64,000 nucleotides of DNA from Bartonella queenslandensis (GTDB taxonomy: Bacteria; Pseudomonadota; Alphaproteobacteria; Rhizobiales; Rhizobiaceae). The stretch lies in the NCBI RefSeq assembly GCF_018155095.1, contig NZ_NAAI01000001.1, positions 124,001 through 188,000 on the forward strand, written 5' to 3'. A model generated the notes under the pieces. It saw only the letters and a program-made list of their open reading frames with translations. It was not told where the DNA came from and made no database searches. Shown piece after piece: positions 19,591 through 29,856 of this stretch. A program made the translations under genes and the position numbers. Within the stretch, counting starts at the first letter, position 1. Each line of letters begins with the position of its first letter.

Positions 19591-20318
19591 GCTAGAATCT
19601 TACGTACTCTCTCGAGATCACGTTGTGTGTCTACACCTAAAGGAATCGTATCGACTATTTCCACATCGATACGCATATTATGCTCTAATGCACGTAATTG
19701 TTCAAGTTTTTCGCGCATCTCGAGTGTAGAGGGTTTGAATGAAACAAATTTCTCAAGTGCTTCGCGCCGATAGGCGTATATTCCAATATGATGATAAAGA
19801 GGACCATTTCCATAAGGAGCTGTGGCACGAGTGAAATAAAGAGCACGAAGGCGGTTTTGAGAAAGCGGGGTTCCAATGATTTTGACAACATTAGGATCTT
19901 TTTTTTCACTTTCTTCCATGATTTGAGACCCCAAGGTTGCTATATCAGTCAGGCTATTTTCTAAAGGACGTAATGCATGAATGATTTCACGAGGCATTAT
20001 TGTTGGGAGGTCACCTTGTATATTTAAAATAGCATTGTAGCGTTGTTCAGGATCAATACGCATTAAAGCTTCATAAATGCGATCAGATCCAGATTTATGA
20101 TCACCTCGTGTTATGATATATTCGTGCCCATACTCTGCAACAGCTTTGGCGATATCATTGTGATCTGTTGCAATGATCGTACGCCCTATTGCTGCTTTTT
20201 TGGCTTGTTCTGCGACATGAACAATCATCGGCTTTCCACCGATTTCAGCAAGAGCTTTTTGAGGAAGGCGGGTTGATCCCATACGGGCAGGAATAAGAAT
20301 AATCGGTTCAAGAGCCAT
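19587..20318 (-). CDS. kdsB: 3-deoxy-manno-octulosonate cytidylyltransferase
   Basis: Encodes 243 residues. KdsB activates Kdo as CMP-Kdo for lipopolysaccharide core assembly; the transferase WaaA that uses it is encoded at 58.3 kb. The nucleotide-binding start [18 protein letters not shown] and the segments [20 protein letters not shown] and [13 protein letters not shown] are typical. Translationally coupled to pheA, a pairing found in other Rhizobiales. Confidence 0.96.
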   Translation of the reverse strand: MALEPIILIPARMGSTRLPQKALAEIGGKPMIVHVAEQAKKAAIGRTIIATDHNDIAKAVAEYGHEYIITRGDHKSGSDRIYEALMRIDPEQRYNAILNIQGDLPTIMPREIIHALRPLENSLTDIATLGSQIMEESEKKDPNVVKIIGTPLSQNRLRALYFTRATAPYGNGPLYHHIGIYAYRREALEKFVSFKPSTLEMREKLEQLRALEHNMRIDVEIVDTIPLGVDTQRDLERVRKILA

Positions 20319-20422
20319 TGCAAGATTCCAAACGTCGTCTGTGCTATATTTATGATGTTGTGTGTTGTGAAGAAAAAACTTATACTAGAAATGGTAATGA
20401 AACCGTGAACATTTGAGTTTTT

Positions 20423-20986
20423 ATGAATCGCTGGAAAGCTATCTATTTTATTGGCGCTTGTTTATGTGTGCTGGTTATTGTTGTGGGAATTTCCACACTC
20501 AGCGATATAGTTTACGATCATTCTACACCAGTCCAATACTATCATACAGTTAGCAAGAATGATACATTTAAAGAAAAACAGAAAGAATCTGATATTCCTA
20601 TATCACTAAATAGCCGCCTTCAACAAGGCGATTTTGAAAATGGGCGTAAAATTTTTCGTCAATGTGCCATATGCCATACTTCTGGACGCAATCAAGCAGG
20701 ACGCGTTGGTCCCGTTCTGTGGGAAATTGTTGACCGCCCTTTGGCCTCCGCCGCAGGTTTTGCATATTCACGGGTATTGCGTGCGCATTCTGATCAAAAA
20801 TGGGATTTTGTAACGTTAGATCGTTATCTACGTTCTCCACGTGAAGCATTTCCTGGAACCATTATGTCTTTCCGTGGAATTAAAAATGACCAAGATCGTG
20901 CCGACCTTTTGCTTTATTTACGCAGTCTATCGGATGATCCCGTTCCTTTACCAATGGATAATAACAAAGTGAACGAGCCAAAATAA
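20423..20986 (+). CDS. Membrane-anchored c-type cytochrome (CycM-like)
   Basis: Encodes 187 residues. An uncleaved-looking N-terminal membrane segment (about residues 7-27) anchors a periplasmic cytochrome domain with the heme motif CAICH at 81-85 and a likely axial methionine, Met148, in PGTIMSFRGI. Topology and size match the CycM/cytochrome c552 group that donates electrons to the terminal oxidase in rhizobia. It is divergent from kdsB with 104 bp between starts. The symbol cycM is plausible but not certain. Confidence 0.88.
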   Translation: MNRWKAIYFIGACLCVLVIVVGISTLSDIVYDHSTPVQYYHTVSKNDTFKEKQKESDIPISLNSRLQQGDFENGRKIFRQCAICHTSGRNQAGRVGPVLWEIVDRPLASAAGFAYSRVLRAHSDQKWDFVTLDRYLRSPREAFPGTIMSFRGIKNDQDRADLLLYLRSLSDDPVPLPMDNNKVNEPK

Positions 20987-21118
20987 CGTACATTATAGAT
21001 ATTTATTTTAGAAAAAAACCGATTTTTTGTAATTTTGGTTTCAGGGGGTATTAAAAGAGCTCTTATTAATGTTTTGATAGAGGGAACATTTCTCAACACG
21101 CTTATACATTGCGCATTC

Positions 21119-21425
21119 ACACGTTTATTTTAAAGAGATCTTTCTCAATGCATCCAAGCTCATTGTGTGATGGCATTCGTGAATGGGATGAGATCTATAG
21201 GGATCCTATCATATTATTCTAATTCCTAACGTTGCAATAGCCTTTGTCTATTAAGATAGTTCATAGGAGGACTTTTTATTCTTTTCTTAAATATTTTTAT
21301 CCACGTACTATTCTTACTTATGGGATGGGAATAGTTTTGATTGATTTAATATAAGGGGAGAAATAAGAAAATTTTACAGTATTTGGGGTACTAATTTAAT
21401 ATATGAAGCCATAAATTATAAATCA
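21119..21425 (-). pseudogene. Decayed integrase N-terminal fragment with leader
   Basis: Read on the minus strand it contains the leader with TTATAAAT and GTTAGGAATTAG-like remnants, then TATTGCAACGTTAGG and, after an internal deletion, GAGCTTGGATGCATTGAGAAA matching the LGTLRDVSLKQ segment of the copy at 41974-42222. The central 25 or so codons are missing and there are stops. A relic only. Confidence 0.7.
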
Positions 21426-21666
21426 GTGTATACTTATGCTGAGGAAAGAAAAAATTATTGAAAATGGCTCAAAAAATTACGTGTTCTAAAGTTTTCACCC
21501 TTCTATTACAAAGCAATTGTCGGCAATAAAAAGGGATAACTTCTTTAAACAGATGAGAGTGTAGCTATTTTGATTCAAAATAAAAAATGTGTTTGGTTTC
21601 TCGTTAAAAAGAATCTTTACAGTGAAAGGATTATAGGTATAGATATTATCATTCATGTTGGTTAAA

Positions 21667-21697
21667 TATCTGAGATTATAGAGGAAAATCTCAGATA
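21667..21697. other. Perfect 11-bp stem hairpin
   Basis: TATCTGAGATT pairs with AATCTCAGATA across a 9-base loop. No T-run follows on either side, so it is not a standard terminator, and no gene lies close. Role unknown; it may be chance or a relic. Confidence 0.4.
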
Positions 21698-22488
21698 AAG
21701 TAACATTAGAATTTACACTGATACGAACGTTTTTTTTAGGTGTAGATCACTTTTAATGATATTGATACTCGCAATTTTCTTGTTAAGAAAATGTGTTCTT
21801 TATGGAGTGATATTCAGATTATTTTTTTAAGAGCCTTTTACTTCACTTCCTTCATATATTCTTATTAAATGCAATTATTTCTGAAGAACTATCAATTTAT
21901 GAAATATAGTTTTTTATTTTTGAAGACAAAGTTTGTATGATTGAAGCGCTGCATGAAGTTGATCTTATCTTTTTTATACGCCATTATTACTTCTGTATTT
22001 TTTAGGAACAGAGCAAATGGATTGCTCTGATGTTTGATAAAGTAAACGTTTTGTCTTGATGCAAGTGCGCAGACGTTTCATCAATAACTAAAATATCACG
22101 AGGTTATCTGTTTATGGGGTATGACTTAGAATTATTAAAGCGCTGTCACATGAAGAGGTTATTATGCGTGAATGGAGAGAGTTGAATAGAGCTCTTCTGA
22201 TTGTATTTTTTATCTACCTCGAAAATTCTTTACACAAGAACACTGATGGCAGCTACGTTTGCACAAGTATCTAATCGTTTATAAAAGATGACATGAAATT
22301 ACGCTGATAATCCATTAATAGAGGCGTCTTTTTTCACAAAAAATTTTCAATCTTTGTGATAAGTTTAAGCATTCTCACTGTTTACAGCGTTTCGATAATT
22401 TACGATAAAACATCACTGTTCCAGTTTCAATACATATCACGAGATTCTTGAAAATGAGTAGAGATAAAATCATGCTTTTTCAAGCTTC

Positions 22489-23268
22489 TTACTTAATCGC
22501 TCGGGCATTTTCTTTGGAATTTGATCGTTTATAGGTAACAACATTAAATTGTGCAGACAACCCATCATAGAGAAGCACTTTTCCCACTAATGAATCTCCG
22601 ATGTTTGTGATCATTTTAATAGTTTCCATTGCCTGTAGAGTTCCAATAACGCCAGGTAAAGCACCGATGATTCCAGCTTCAGCACATGTTGGAATAGTAT
22701 CGGGAGCAGGAGGGGTGGGGAATAAATCACGATAGTGAGGGTTATTGTCTTTATATGGCATAAGGACGGTTAATGAGCCATTAAAACGTTCTACAGCGCC
22801 ACTTATTAAAGGTTTTTTGCATTGGGCAGCGTGATCAGCAAGAAGATAACGTGTGGTAAAATTATCACTTCCATCAACAATGATATGGTAGGCATTGAGC
22901 AGTTTATCCACATTACTTTTATTTAAGCGTAGAGTGTGTTTTTCAACCGTAACATGGGGATTTATTGCTTTTATAGTGGTTTCAGCACTGTCTGTTTTGC
23001 TTTGGTTGATTGCATTTGTCTTATGAATAACTTGGCGTTGTAAATTGGAAAGTGAAACAGTGTCGTTATCGACAATTCCAAGGGTTCCAACACCTGCGGC
23101 AGCTAAATAAGTTAAGACAGGCGCTCCAAGACCACCAGCTCCCACAACAAGAACACGCGCCTTTTTGAGCTTTTGTTGTCCCGCACCACCAATCTCAGGC
23201 AAAATGATGTGGCGTGCATAGCGCTCGATTTCTTCATTATTGAATTTTGTATCTATTTTTTGTGTCAT
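22489..23268 (-). CDS. HesA/MoeB/ThiF-family adenylyltransferase (E1-like)
   Basis: Encodes 259 residues. E1-like enzymes of this family adenylate the C-terminal glycine of ThiS or MoaD sulfur carriers. The nucleotide motif VVGAGGLGAPV is at residues 41-51, SNLQRQVIH at 74-82 and the family cysteine Cys195 in PTCAEAG is present. The zinc-binding CxxC pairs of E. coli MoeB are absent: the first is replaced by HYRD at 178-181 and the C-terminus lacks the second. No ThiS or MoaD gene adjoins it, so thiamine versus molybdopterin use cannot be decided here. Confidence 0.88.
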   Translation of the reverse strand: MTQKIDTKFNNEEIERYARHIILPEIGGAGQQKLKKARVLVVGAGGLGAPVLTYLAAAGVGTLGIVDNDTVSLSNLQRQVIHKTNAINQSKTDSAETTIKAINPHVTVEKHTLRLNKSNVDKLLNAYHIIVDGSDNFTTRYLLADHAAQCKKPLISGAVERFNGSLTVLMPYKDNNPHYRDLFPTPPAPDTIPTCAEAGIIGALPGVIGTLQAMETIKMITNIGDSLVGKVLLYDGLSAQFNVVTYKRSNSKENARAIK

Positions 23269-23355
23269 AAATTTTCTCTTGTCATCATTATTTTATTGTT
23301 TACTAAATTTATGGTGCATAAACCAGTCTGTATTTAGGATAGAGAGGATTTATTT

Positions 23356-24294
23356 ATGAAAATTGCCATTCAGATGGATCATATTTCAACAGTTCGGATT
23401 CAAGGAGATACGACATTTGCACTCGCTTTAGCTGCGCAAGAACGTGGCCACTCTCTCTTCCATTATACACCAGATCGCTTATCTCTGTGCGATGGTTGTG
23501 TGATTGCATGGCTAGAGCCATTGACCGTTCATGATGAAGAGGGGAAACACTATCAGTTAGGAAAGCCTGTCCGCACGGAATTAACAGATATGGATGTGGT
23601 TCTTTTACGCCAAGATCCCCCTTTTGATCTTAATTATATCACCACGACTCATTTATTAGAACGTATTCATCCTAAAACACTTATTGTGAATGATCCGGCA
23701 TGGGTACGCAACAGTCCAGAAAAAATTTTTGTTACCGAATTTTCTGATTTGATGCCAGAAACATTAATTACCAAAGATATTGAAGAAATAACAGCTTTTA
23801 GAGAGACATTTGGCGATATTATTGTGAAACCACTTTATGGGAATGGGGGCGCTGGTGTTTTTTACTTAAAACAAGATGATCACAATTTAGCATCGCTTCT
23901 GGAAATGTTTGCAGAAATTTATCGCGAACCTTTTATTGTTCAGCGCTATTTAGAGGCAGTACGAAAAGGAGATAAACGGATTATTTTGCTTGATGGTACA
24001 CCTGTTGGAGCCATTAACCGAATTTCGACAACAACAGATGTGCGTTCTAACATGCATGTTGGAGGTCGCGCGGAAAACATTGAGTTGACAAAACGTGATT
24101 ATGAGATTTGTGAACGTATTGGTCCAGCTTTAAAAGAACGTGGTCTTCTTTTTGTGGGGATTGATGTCATTGGAGATTATATAACAGAAATCAATGTAAC
24201 ATCTCCTACGGGAATTCGTGAAATTAAACGCTTTTCTGGTACAGATGTTGCTCATTTATTTTGGGATGTTATTGAATTCAAACGTTCAAATTAA
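23356..24294 (+). CDS. gshB: Glutathione synthetase
   Basis: Encodes 312 residues. GshB joins glycine to gamma-glutamylcysteine using ATP. The protein begins with the family N-terminal domain ([20 protein letters not shown]) and continues with the ATP-grasp domain, including [35 protein letters not shown] and [17 protein letters not shown] precedes the ATG. Divergent from the MoeB-like gene, 87 bp apart. Confidence 0.95.
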   Translation: MKIAIQMDHISTVRIQGDTTFALALAAQERGHSLFHYTPDRLSLCDGCVIAWLEPLTVHDEEGKHYQLGKPVRTELTDMDVVLLRQDPPFDLNYITTTHLLERIHPKTLIVNDPAWVRNSPEKIFVTEFSDLMPETLITKDIEEITAFRETFGDIIVKPLYGNGGAGVFYLKQDDHNLASLLEMFAEIYREPFIVQRYLEAVRKGDKRIILLDGTPVGAINRISTTTDVRSNMHVGGRAENIELTKRDYEICERIGPALKERGLLFVGIDVIGDYITEINVTSPTGIREIKRFSGTDVAHLFWDVIEFKRSN

Positions 24295-24345
24295 TTGACA
24301 CAGAGCTCAACCATGGTTTTGTAAAAAATGATCCATGTTGTTTTT

Positions 24346-24367
24346 ACATTTGTTATGTTACAAATGT
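24346..24367. promoter_or_regulatory. Inverted repeat upstream of pstS
   Basis: ACATTTG and CAAATGT form a perfect 7-bp inverted repeat with an 8-base spacer, ending 64 bp ahead of the pstS ATG. Position suits an operator or promoter element of the phosphate operon. It does not clearly match the rhizobial Pho box (CTGTCAT repeats), so regulation by PhoB is not shown. Confidence 0.35.
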
Positions 24368-24431
24368 GAATTAGAATGATCGTATAATATAAATTAAAAG
24401 GCTTTATCTTCAATTTTTAGGGAGTTTATAG

Positions 24432-25478
24432 ATGGGCAGAGTATTATCAATTGGCATAGGATTGGTTTTTGCATTGCTACTGTCAGCAAATGTAGGCAAT
24501 GCGCGTGATCAAATACAGGTTACTGGCTCATCTACAGTTTTACCTTATCAAAAGATTGTCGCTGAGACATTTGGAGAAATTTATCCCCATTTTAAGGTTC
24601 CTGTTATCGAATCAGGTGGAACAGGGGCGGGGATTAAGGAATTTTGCCGTGGTGTTGGGGAGAACACCGTTGATATTGTTAATGCTTCACGAGCAATGAA
24701 ATCGAGTGAATTGCAATCTTGTTTTGATGCTGGTGTGAAAGATGTTGAGGAGATACGCATTGGGTATGATGGCATTGTTTTTGCAACAGATATTAAGGGA
24801 CCTGATTGGAAATTACAGCCGGTAGATGTTTATAAAGCCCTTGCGGCTCGAATTATCATAGATGGCAAGTTGCAGCCCAATAATGTTTCGAAATGGAGTG
24901 CTGTTAATAGTGCTCTTCCTGATTGGACGATAGCCGCCTATATTCCTGGAGAAAAGCATGGAACGCGTGAAGTTTTTGAAGAAAAATTACTTGCTGTAGG
25001 CTGTAAAGAGAGTGGAGCAGTTGAGGCGATGAAGTCTTTAGGGATGGATGATAAAGAGATACACGGTGCTTGTATTGCGGTCCGTAAGGATGGAAAAGCG
25101 GTTGATATTGATGGTGATTATTCTGAAACATTTGCGCGTCTAACTTCGAATAAAACAGGGGTTGGCATTTTTGGTTTGTCTTTTTATCAAAATAATGCCG
25201 ATAGGCTAAAGGTTGCCGATATTAATGGTTTTGCACCAACAGTTGAGACAATTTCTAGTGGACAATATCCAGTTTCTCGTCCGCTTTTTTTCTATATTAA
25301 AAAAGCACATTTAGATATTGTTCCAGGCTTGCGAGAATATGTTGATTTTTTCCTTTCTGATCAAATGATTGGTCCAGATGGACCTTTGGCTGAATATGGT
25401 TTGATTGTTGCTCCTGAAAAAGAGCGCCAAGCACAACGTACTGATTTTTCTGCTGGTCGGGTAATGATGTTGAAATAA
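24432..25478 (+). CDS. pstS: Phosphate ABC transporter substrate-binding protein
   Basis: Encodes 348 residues. A Sec signal peptide of about 24 residues (ending GNAR or nearby) leads to a PstS-type periplasmic phosphate-binding protein: QVTGSSTVLPY, ESGGTGAGIKEFC and VNASRAMKSSEL are the phosphate-loop segments. The ATG has GGGAG seven bases upstream. First gene of the pstS-pstC-pstA-pstB-phoU operon on the plus strand. Confidence 0.97.
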   Translation: MGRVLSIGIGLVFALLLSANVGNARDQIQVTGSSTVLPYQKIVAETFGEIYPHFKVPVIESGGTGAGIKEFCRGVGENTVDIVNASRAMKSSELQSCFDAGVKDVEEIRIGYDGIVFATDIKGPDWKLQPVDVYKALAARIIIDGKLQPNNVSKWSAVNSALPDWTIAAYIPGEKHGTREVFEEKLLAVGCKESGAVEAMKSLGMDDKEIHGACIAVRKDGKAVDIDGDYSETFARLTSNKTGVGIFGLSFYQNNADRLKVADINGFAPTVETISSGQYPVSRPLFFYIKKAHLDIVPGLREYVDFFLSDQMIGPDGPLAEYGLIVAPEKERQAQRTDFSAGRVMMLK

Positions 25479-25555
25479 TTTTCTGGGAATAATTTATTGG
25501 ATTGCCGGAGTAGGCGTTTTCTGTGCTATTTTTTTTATAAAAACTGAAAGATAAA

Positions 25556-27016
25556 ATGCGCATTTCTTTCATCATTTTTTTGTTATTGCTTCTTGGATTT
25601 TGTGGCTTTTGTATTTCTTACATGCGAGCACGCACTCTTGAATACAGACAACAAAAAATGCATTCTCGTGCGTATTATTATGGCTGGTGGACATTTTTGA
25701 TTACGGTTATTCCAGCTTTTATTTTTTTAATTTTATGGGATGCTGGGAGTACAATTTATTTAGAATATAATGCTTCTCGAGAGCTTGGTGCGTATAGTGC
25801 GCATGTAACAGAACCTGTCAATCATGATCTACTTTGGGAAACTCTTCGAAGCCTCGTCAAAATGCTTCACCGCTTTGAAGGGGATCTTTCTACCGCTTCC
25901 TATAAGGAAGTGCAGGCACAATTACTTGCGAAAGGATTGATTTTATCTCATGAAGTATCGGATGATGTGTTCAAAATAGCCCAGTCATGGGTGTTTTCTT
26001 CTAAAAAGCTTCAGTTTATTGGTTATGGTTTCCTTTTTGCTATTGCTTCCTTTGGTTTTATCTGTGGAATAATACAAATTGCGCCTCATCAACGTGCGCG
26101 CAATAAGGTTGAATCTTTAATTATTATTGGATTGGCTTGTGCTTCTATCGTTGCCATCTTGACGACAATAGCTATAGCACTTTCTCTGTTCTTTCAGACA
26201 ATAAGCTTTTTTCAGTCTGTATCCTTTTCAAATTTCTTTTTAGGAACGGTTTGGGATCCGCGTTTTTCCGCGAGTGGTTCAAGTGATGAAGTGGGACAAT
26301 TTGGTTTAATACCGCTCCTTGCTGGGACGCTTTATATTGCATTTGTCGCTATGCTTTTTTCTGTACCCATAGGATTATTTTCAGCTCTTTATATGGCCGA
26401 ATATGCTTCTGCGCGATTGCGTGCAATTGTGAAGCCATTGTTGGAAGTTCTTGCTGGCATCCCAACCATTGTTTACGGTTTTTTTGCTTTGAAGGTTGTA
26501 GGGCCATTTTTACGTGATCTCTCAGCATCTCTCTCAGATGGGGGTGGGTTTATTATGGCTCAAAGTGTTTTAACAGCTGGTATTGTGATGGGGATTATGT
26601 TGATTCCTTTTGTTTCCTCTTTATCGGATGATGTTATTATGGCTGTTCCACGCATTTTGCGTGAAGGTTCTTATGGTTTAGGAGCAACGCAATCTGAAAC
26701 AATTAAAAAAGTCGTTATACCAGCAGCACTTCCAGGGATTATGGGGGCTATTTTGTTGACAGCATCGCGTGCAATTGGGGAAACAATGATTGTCGTTTTG
26801 GCGGCAGGTGTTGCAGCAAACTTAACACTCAATCCTTTTGAATCAATGACCACGATGACTGTTAAGATTGTTAATCAATTGACTGGTGATTTTGAGTTTA
26901 ATTCTCCGCAAACTCTGGTGGCTTTTGCCTTGGGGATGACACTCTTTGTGATGACACTTTTGATGAATATTCTCGCTCTTTATATTGTGCGTAAATATCG
27001 GGAACAATATGAATGA
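25556..27016 (+). CDS. pstC: Phosphate ABC transporter permease PstC
   Basis: Encodes 486 residues, longer than E. coli PstC (about 320). Two N-terminal hydrophobic segments and a periplasmic stretch of about 100 residues precede the permease core; this long form is usual in rhizobiales. The core contains LEVLAGIPTIVYGFFA and the EAA-type loop GLGATQSETIKKVVIP, where the ATPase docks. Its stop overlaps the pstA start by 4 bp (ATGA), so the two permease subunits are co-translated. Confidence 0.95.
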   Translation: MRISFIIFLLLLLGFCGFCISYMRARTLEYRQQKMHSRAYYYGWWTFLITVIPAFIFLILWDAGSTIYLEYNASRELGAYSAHVTEPVNHDLLWETLRSLVKMLHRFEGDLSTASYKEVQAQLLAKGLILSHEVSDDVFKIAQSWVFSSKKLQFIGYGFLFAIASFGFICGIIQIAPHQRARNKVESLIIIGLACASIVAILTTIAIALSLFFQTISFFQSVSFSNFFLGTVWDPRFSASGSSDEVGQFGLIPLLAGTLYIAFVAMLFSVPIGLFSALYMAEYASARLRAIVKPLLEVLAGIPTIVYGFFALKVVGPFLRDLSASLSDGGGFIMAQSVLTAGIVMGIMLIPFVSSLSDDVIMAVPRILREGSYGLGATQSETIKKVVIPAALPGIMGAILLTASRAIGETMIVVLAAGVAANLTLNPFESMTTMTVKIVNQLTGDFEFNSPQTLVAFALGMTLFVMTLLMNILALYIVRKYREQYE

Positions 27017-28302
27017 ATGAAGATTTTTTTCCTCGTCGCAATATTAGCCTTAAGCGTCGCTATTGGGCTGAACGTCGTTTTCGTGCCTATGGTTTGATTG
27101 CTATTTTTATTGGTTTGTTTTTTTTATTTGCGCTTTTATGGTCTATTATTAGTCAAGGCTATACAGCTTTTTTTCAAAGTGAAATGATGTTATCGATTTA
27201 TTTGGATGAAAAGATCATTGATCCAAGTGGTCAACGTCAAACAAAACCACAAGTTCTCATAACGGCAAATTATCCGCTTCTTGTACGCAATGCTTTAGCA
27301 AAAAAACTTGATGTCAATCAAAATGATCGAGCCTCTCTGCGGGATATTAACCGTATGTTTTCAAATGGTGTACGTGTGCAACTCCGTGAAATAGTGACAA
27401 AGAATCCAAAACTGATTGGCACAATGCAGAAAATCAAAGTTTTAACCGCTGCGGATATCGATTCTGCTTATAAGGGGCAGATTGATTTCCATGTAGCAGA
27501 AAAAAATCGAAAAGTTTCTAATCGGCAAATAGAGTGGATAAAACGTTTAGCCCGTGATGGAACACTTTATAAAACATTTAATATTGGTTTTTTTACATTT
27601 GGTGCTTCAAGTCGTCCTGAGACTGCGGGATTAGGTGTTGCTATAATCGGTTCCCTTTATATGATAGGTATCGTTTTATTGGTTTCGCTCCCGATAGGCA
27701 TAGCAACGGCTCTTTATTTGGAAGAATATGCACGTAAAAATAAATTTACAGATTTTATTGAAGTTAATATCAATAACCTTGCAGCTGTTCCTTCGATTGT
27801 ATTTGGTCTTTTAGGACTTGCGGTTTTTGTTAATTTTTTAGGGCTACCACGTTCAGCCTCTTTTGTTGGTGGTCTTGTTTTAGCACTCATGACTCTTCCA
27901 ACGATCATTATTGCGACCCGTTCTGCTTTACGGGCTGTTCCTCTTTCTATTCGCTCGGCAGCTTTAGGATTGGGGGCATCAAAAACACAAATGGTTTTTC
28001 ACCATGTTGTCCCTTTAGCTGCTCCTGGTATTTTAACAGGCACGATTATTGGTGTAGCTCAGGCTTTAGGTGAAACAGCCCCTTTGCTTTTGATTGGCAT
28101 GGTTGCTTTTGTTGTTAATATTCCTATGACTCCCATGGATCCGGCAACAGCTTTGCCTGTTCAAATTTTTATGTGGGCGGGTGAAGCAGAGCGCGCTTTT
28201 GTTGAAAAGACCTCGGGGGCTATCATTGTATTAATGGTTTTTCTTGCGATCATGAATATTTCTGCAGTTTTTTTACGTCGACGATTTGAACGCCGCCAGT
28301 AA
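27013..28302 (+). CDS. pstA: Phosphate ABC transporter permease PstA
   Basis: Encodes 429 residues. An N-terminal DUF3333-type extension (about residues 1-190, one membrane segment plus a periplasmic domain) precedes the permease core, as in other alphaproteobacterial PstA proteins. The core shows NLAAVPSIVFGLLGLAV and the coupling loop GLGASKTQMVFHHVVP. It pairs with PstC in the membrane pore of the high-affinity phosphate importer. Confidence 0.95.
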   Translation: MNEDFFPRRNISLKRRYWAERRFRAYGLIAIFIGLFFLFALLWSIISQGYTAFFQSEMMLSIYLDEKIIDPSGQRQTKPQVLITANYPLLVRNALAKKLDVNQNDRASLRDINRMFSNGVRVQLREIVTKNPKLIGTMQKIKVLTAADIDSAYKGQIDFHVAEKNRKVSNRQIEWIKRLARDGTLYKTFNIGFFTFGASSRPETAGLGVAIIGSLYMIGIVLLVSLPIGIATALYLEEYARKNKFTDFIEVNINNLAAVPSIVFGLLGLAVFVNFLGLPRSASFVGGLVLALMTLPTIIIATRSALRAVPLSIRSAALGLGASKTQMVFHHVVPLAAPGILTGTIIGVAQALGETAPLLLIGMVAFVVNIPMTPMDPATALPVQIFMWAGEAERAFVEKTSGAIIVLMVFLAIMNISAVFLRRRFERRQ

Positions 28303-28353
28303 TTTTAATAAAATAACAATTTTGATAAGATTTTTGTAAGGTAAGTTTTTGTC

Positions 28354-29112
28354 ATGAAGATTAAAATGCGTGGTCAGGATGTGAAGGTTTCTTATGGAGA
28401 TAAAGAAGCACTTCATGGTATTACCCTTGATATTCCTGAACATCAAGTCACTGCTTTGATTGGTCCATCAGGATGTGGGAAATCGACTTTTTTGCGTTGT
28501 TTTAATCGTATGAATGATACGATTGAAGGGGCTAAAATAACGGGTCTTATTACTTTAGATGGGGAGGATATATATGACACACGGATTGATGTTGTAGAAT
28601 TGCGTGCTCGTGTTGGGATGGTTTTTCAAAAGCCTAGTCCTTTTCCAAAATCTATATTTGAAAATGTTGCCTATGGGCCGCGAATTCACGGTTTAGTAAA
28701 GACGCGCGCTGAATTACATGATGTGGTTGAAAAGAGTTTGAGGCAAGCCGGCTTATTTGAAGAAGTAAAAGACCGTCTTCATGATCTTGGAACAAGTTTA
28801 TCAGGAGGACAACAACAGCGTTTGTGTATTGCGCGTGCCATTGCGGTTAGTCCCGAAGTTATTTTGATGGATGAGCCCTGTTCAGCTCTTGATCCCATTG
28901 CGACGGCTCGGATTGAAGAGCTTATTGATGCGTTACGGCAAAATTATACAATTGTTATCGTAACACATTCCATGCAACAGGCGGCACGTGTTTCTCAATA
29001 TACGGCCATGTTTCATTTAGGGCATTTGGTTGAAGTTGGCGCAACTGAAATGATCTTCACTTCACCAAAAGAACAACGGACGCAAGATTATATCACAGGG
29101 CGTTTTGGATAG
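28354..29112 (+). CDS. pstB: Phosphate ABC transporter ATP-binding protein PstB
   Basis: Encodes 252 residues. All ATPase motifs are intact: Walker [10 protein letters not shown], the ABC signature LSGGQQQR, and Walker [14 protein letters not shown], followed by the switch histidine in VTHSMQQA. The Q-loop reads [10 protein letters not shown], typical of PstB. It lies 51 bp after pstA and 21 bp before phoU. Confidence 0.98.
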   Translation: MKIKMRGQDVKVSYGDKEALHGITLDIPEHQVTALIGPSGCGKSTFLRCFNRMNDTIEGAKITGLITLDGEDIYDTRIDVVELRARVGMVFQKPSPFPKSIFENVAYGPRIHGLVKTRAELHDVVEKSLRQAGLFEEVKDRLHDLGTSLSGGQQQRLCIARAIAVSPEVILMDEPCSALDPIATARIEELIDALRQNYTIVIVTHSMQQAARVSQYTAMFHLGHLVEVGATEMIFTSPKEQRTQDYITGRFG

Positions 29113-29133
29113 GTGAATTGAGGAGTGTAAGAT

Positions 29134-29856
29134 ATGTCTATGAACCATACTGTTCGTTCTTATGACGCAGAACTAAAATATCTAAAAGCAAGAATTACAG
29201 AAATGGGGAGCCATGCAGAACGAATGATTGAACGTTCTGTTGCATCGGTTGTATGTAGTGATCTTCAACTTGCAACAGAAGTGATTGCCGATGATGTGTT
29301 TTTAGATGAGGCAGAACGTGATATTGATGAAAAAGCGGTTGCTATTATTTGCAAGCGCCAACCGATGGCTGTAGATTTGCGTGAAATTATTGGAGCCATT
29401 CGTATTTCTTCTGATCTTGAGCGGATTGGAGATATGGCGAAAAACATTGCTAAGAGGACTGTTGCTCTTTCAGAAATACGTCAATCCGCTTCCTTTTATC
29501 ATGGGCTTGAGACAATTACAGCTTTAGCGCTTAATCAATTAAAAGAAGTTTTAAATGCTTATACGAGTCGCCTATTAGAGCGTGTTGATGCTGTGCGTGA
29601 GCGTGATGAGAAGATTGATGCTTTATATACTTCTCTTTTTCGTGAACTTCTGACGTATATGATGGAAGATATGCGCAATATTACAGTTTGTACACACTTA
29701 CTATTTTGTTTAAAAAATATTGAACGAATTGGTGATCATGTGACCAATATTGCTGAAATGTTGCATTATATCATAACGGGTTACCATATGTCATCTGATC
29801 GTCCTCGCGATGACCTTACTTATAAAGTTGGGATAGGTGAGAAGAAAATAGATTAA
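29134..29856 (+). CDS. phoU: Phosphate transport regulator PhoU
   Basis: Encodes 240 residues in two three-helix PhoU repeats, each with the metal-binding ExxxD-type motif: DLERIGDMAKNIAKR in the first and NIERIGDHVTNIAEM in the second. PhoU links Pst transporter state to the PhoR sensor. It is the last gene of the operon here: no phoB follows, although phoB commonly follows phoU in rhizobia. Confidence 0.97.
   Translation: MSMNHTVRSYDAELKYLKARITEMGSHAERMIERSVASVVCSDLQLATEVIADDVFLDEAERDIDEKAVAIICKRQPMAVDLREIIGAIRISSDLERIGDMAKNIAKRTVALSEIRQSASFYHGLETITALALNQLKEVLNAYTSRLLERVDAVRERDEKIDALYTSLFRELLTYMMEDMRNITVCTHLLFCLKNIERIGDHVTNIAEMLHYIITGYHMSSDRPRDDLTYKVGIGEKKID

Larger units (their letters stand above)
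20987..22488. other. 1.5 kb intergenic region with integrase relic
   Basis: No intact gene. A minus-strand integrase relic occupies 21119-21425. A hairpin with an 11-bp stem lies at 21667-21697. A short open minus-strand stretch at about 22060-22103 reads PRDILVIDETSAH but is closed by stops upstream and is too short to name. The rest looks like decayed DNA. Confidence 0.6.

Noticed and set aside
22060-22103. Minus-strand stretch PRDILVIDETSAH resembling a Walker B-like motif
   Set aside because: Only about 15 codons, closed upstream by a stop, and no Walker A nearby; cannot be separated from chance.
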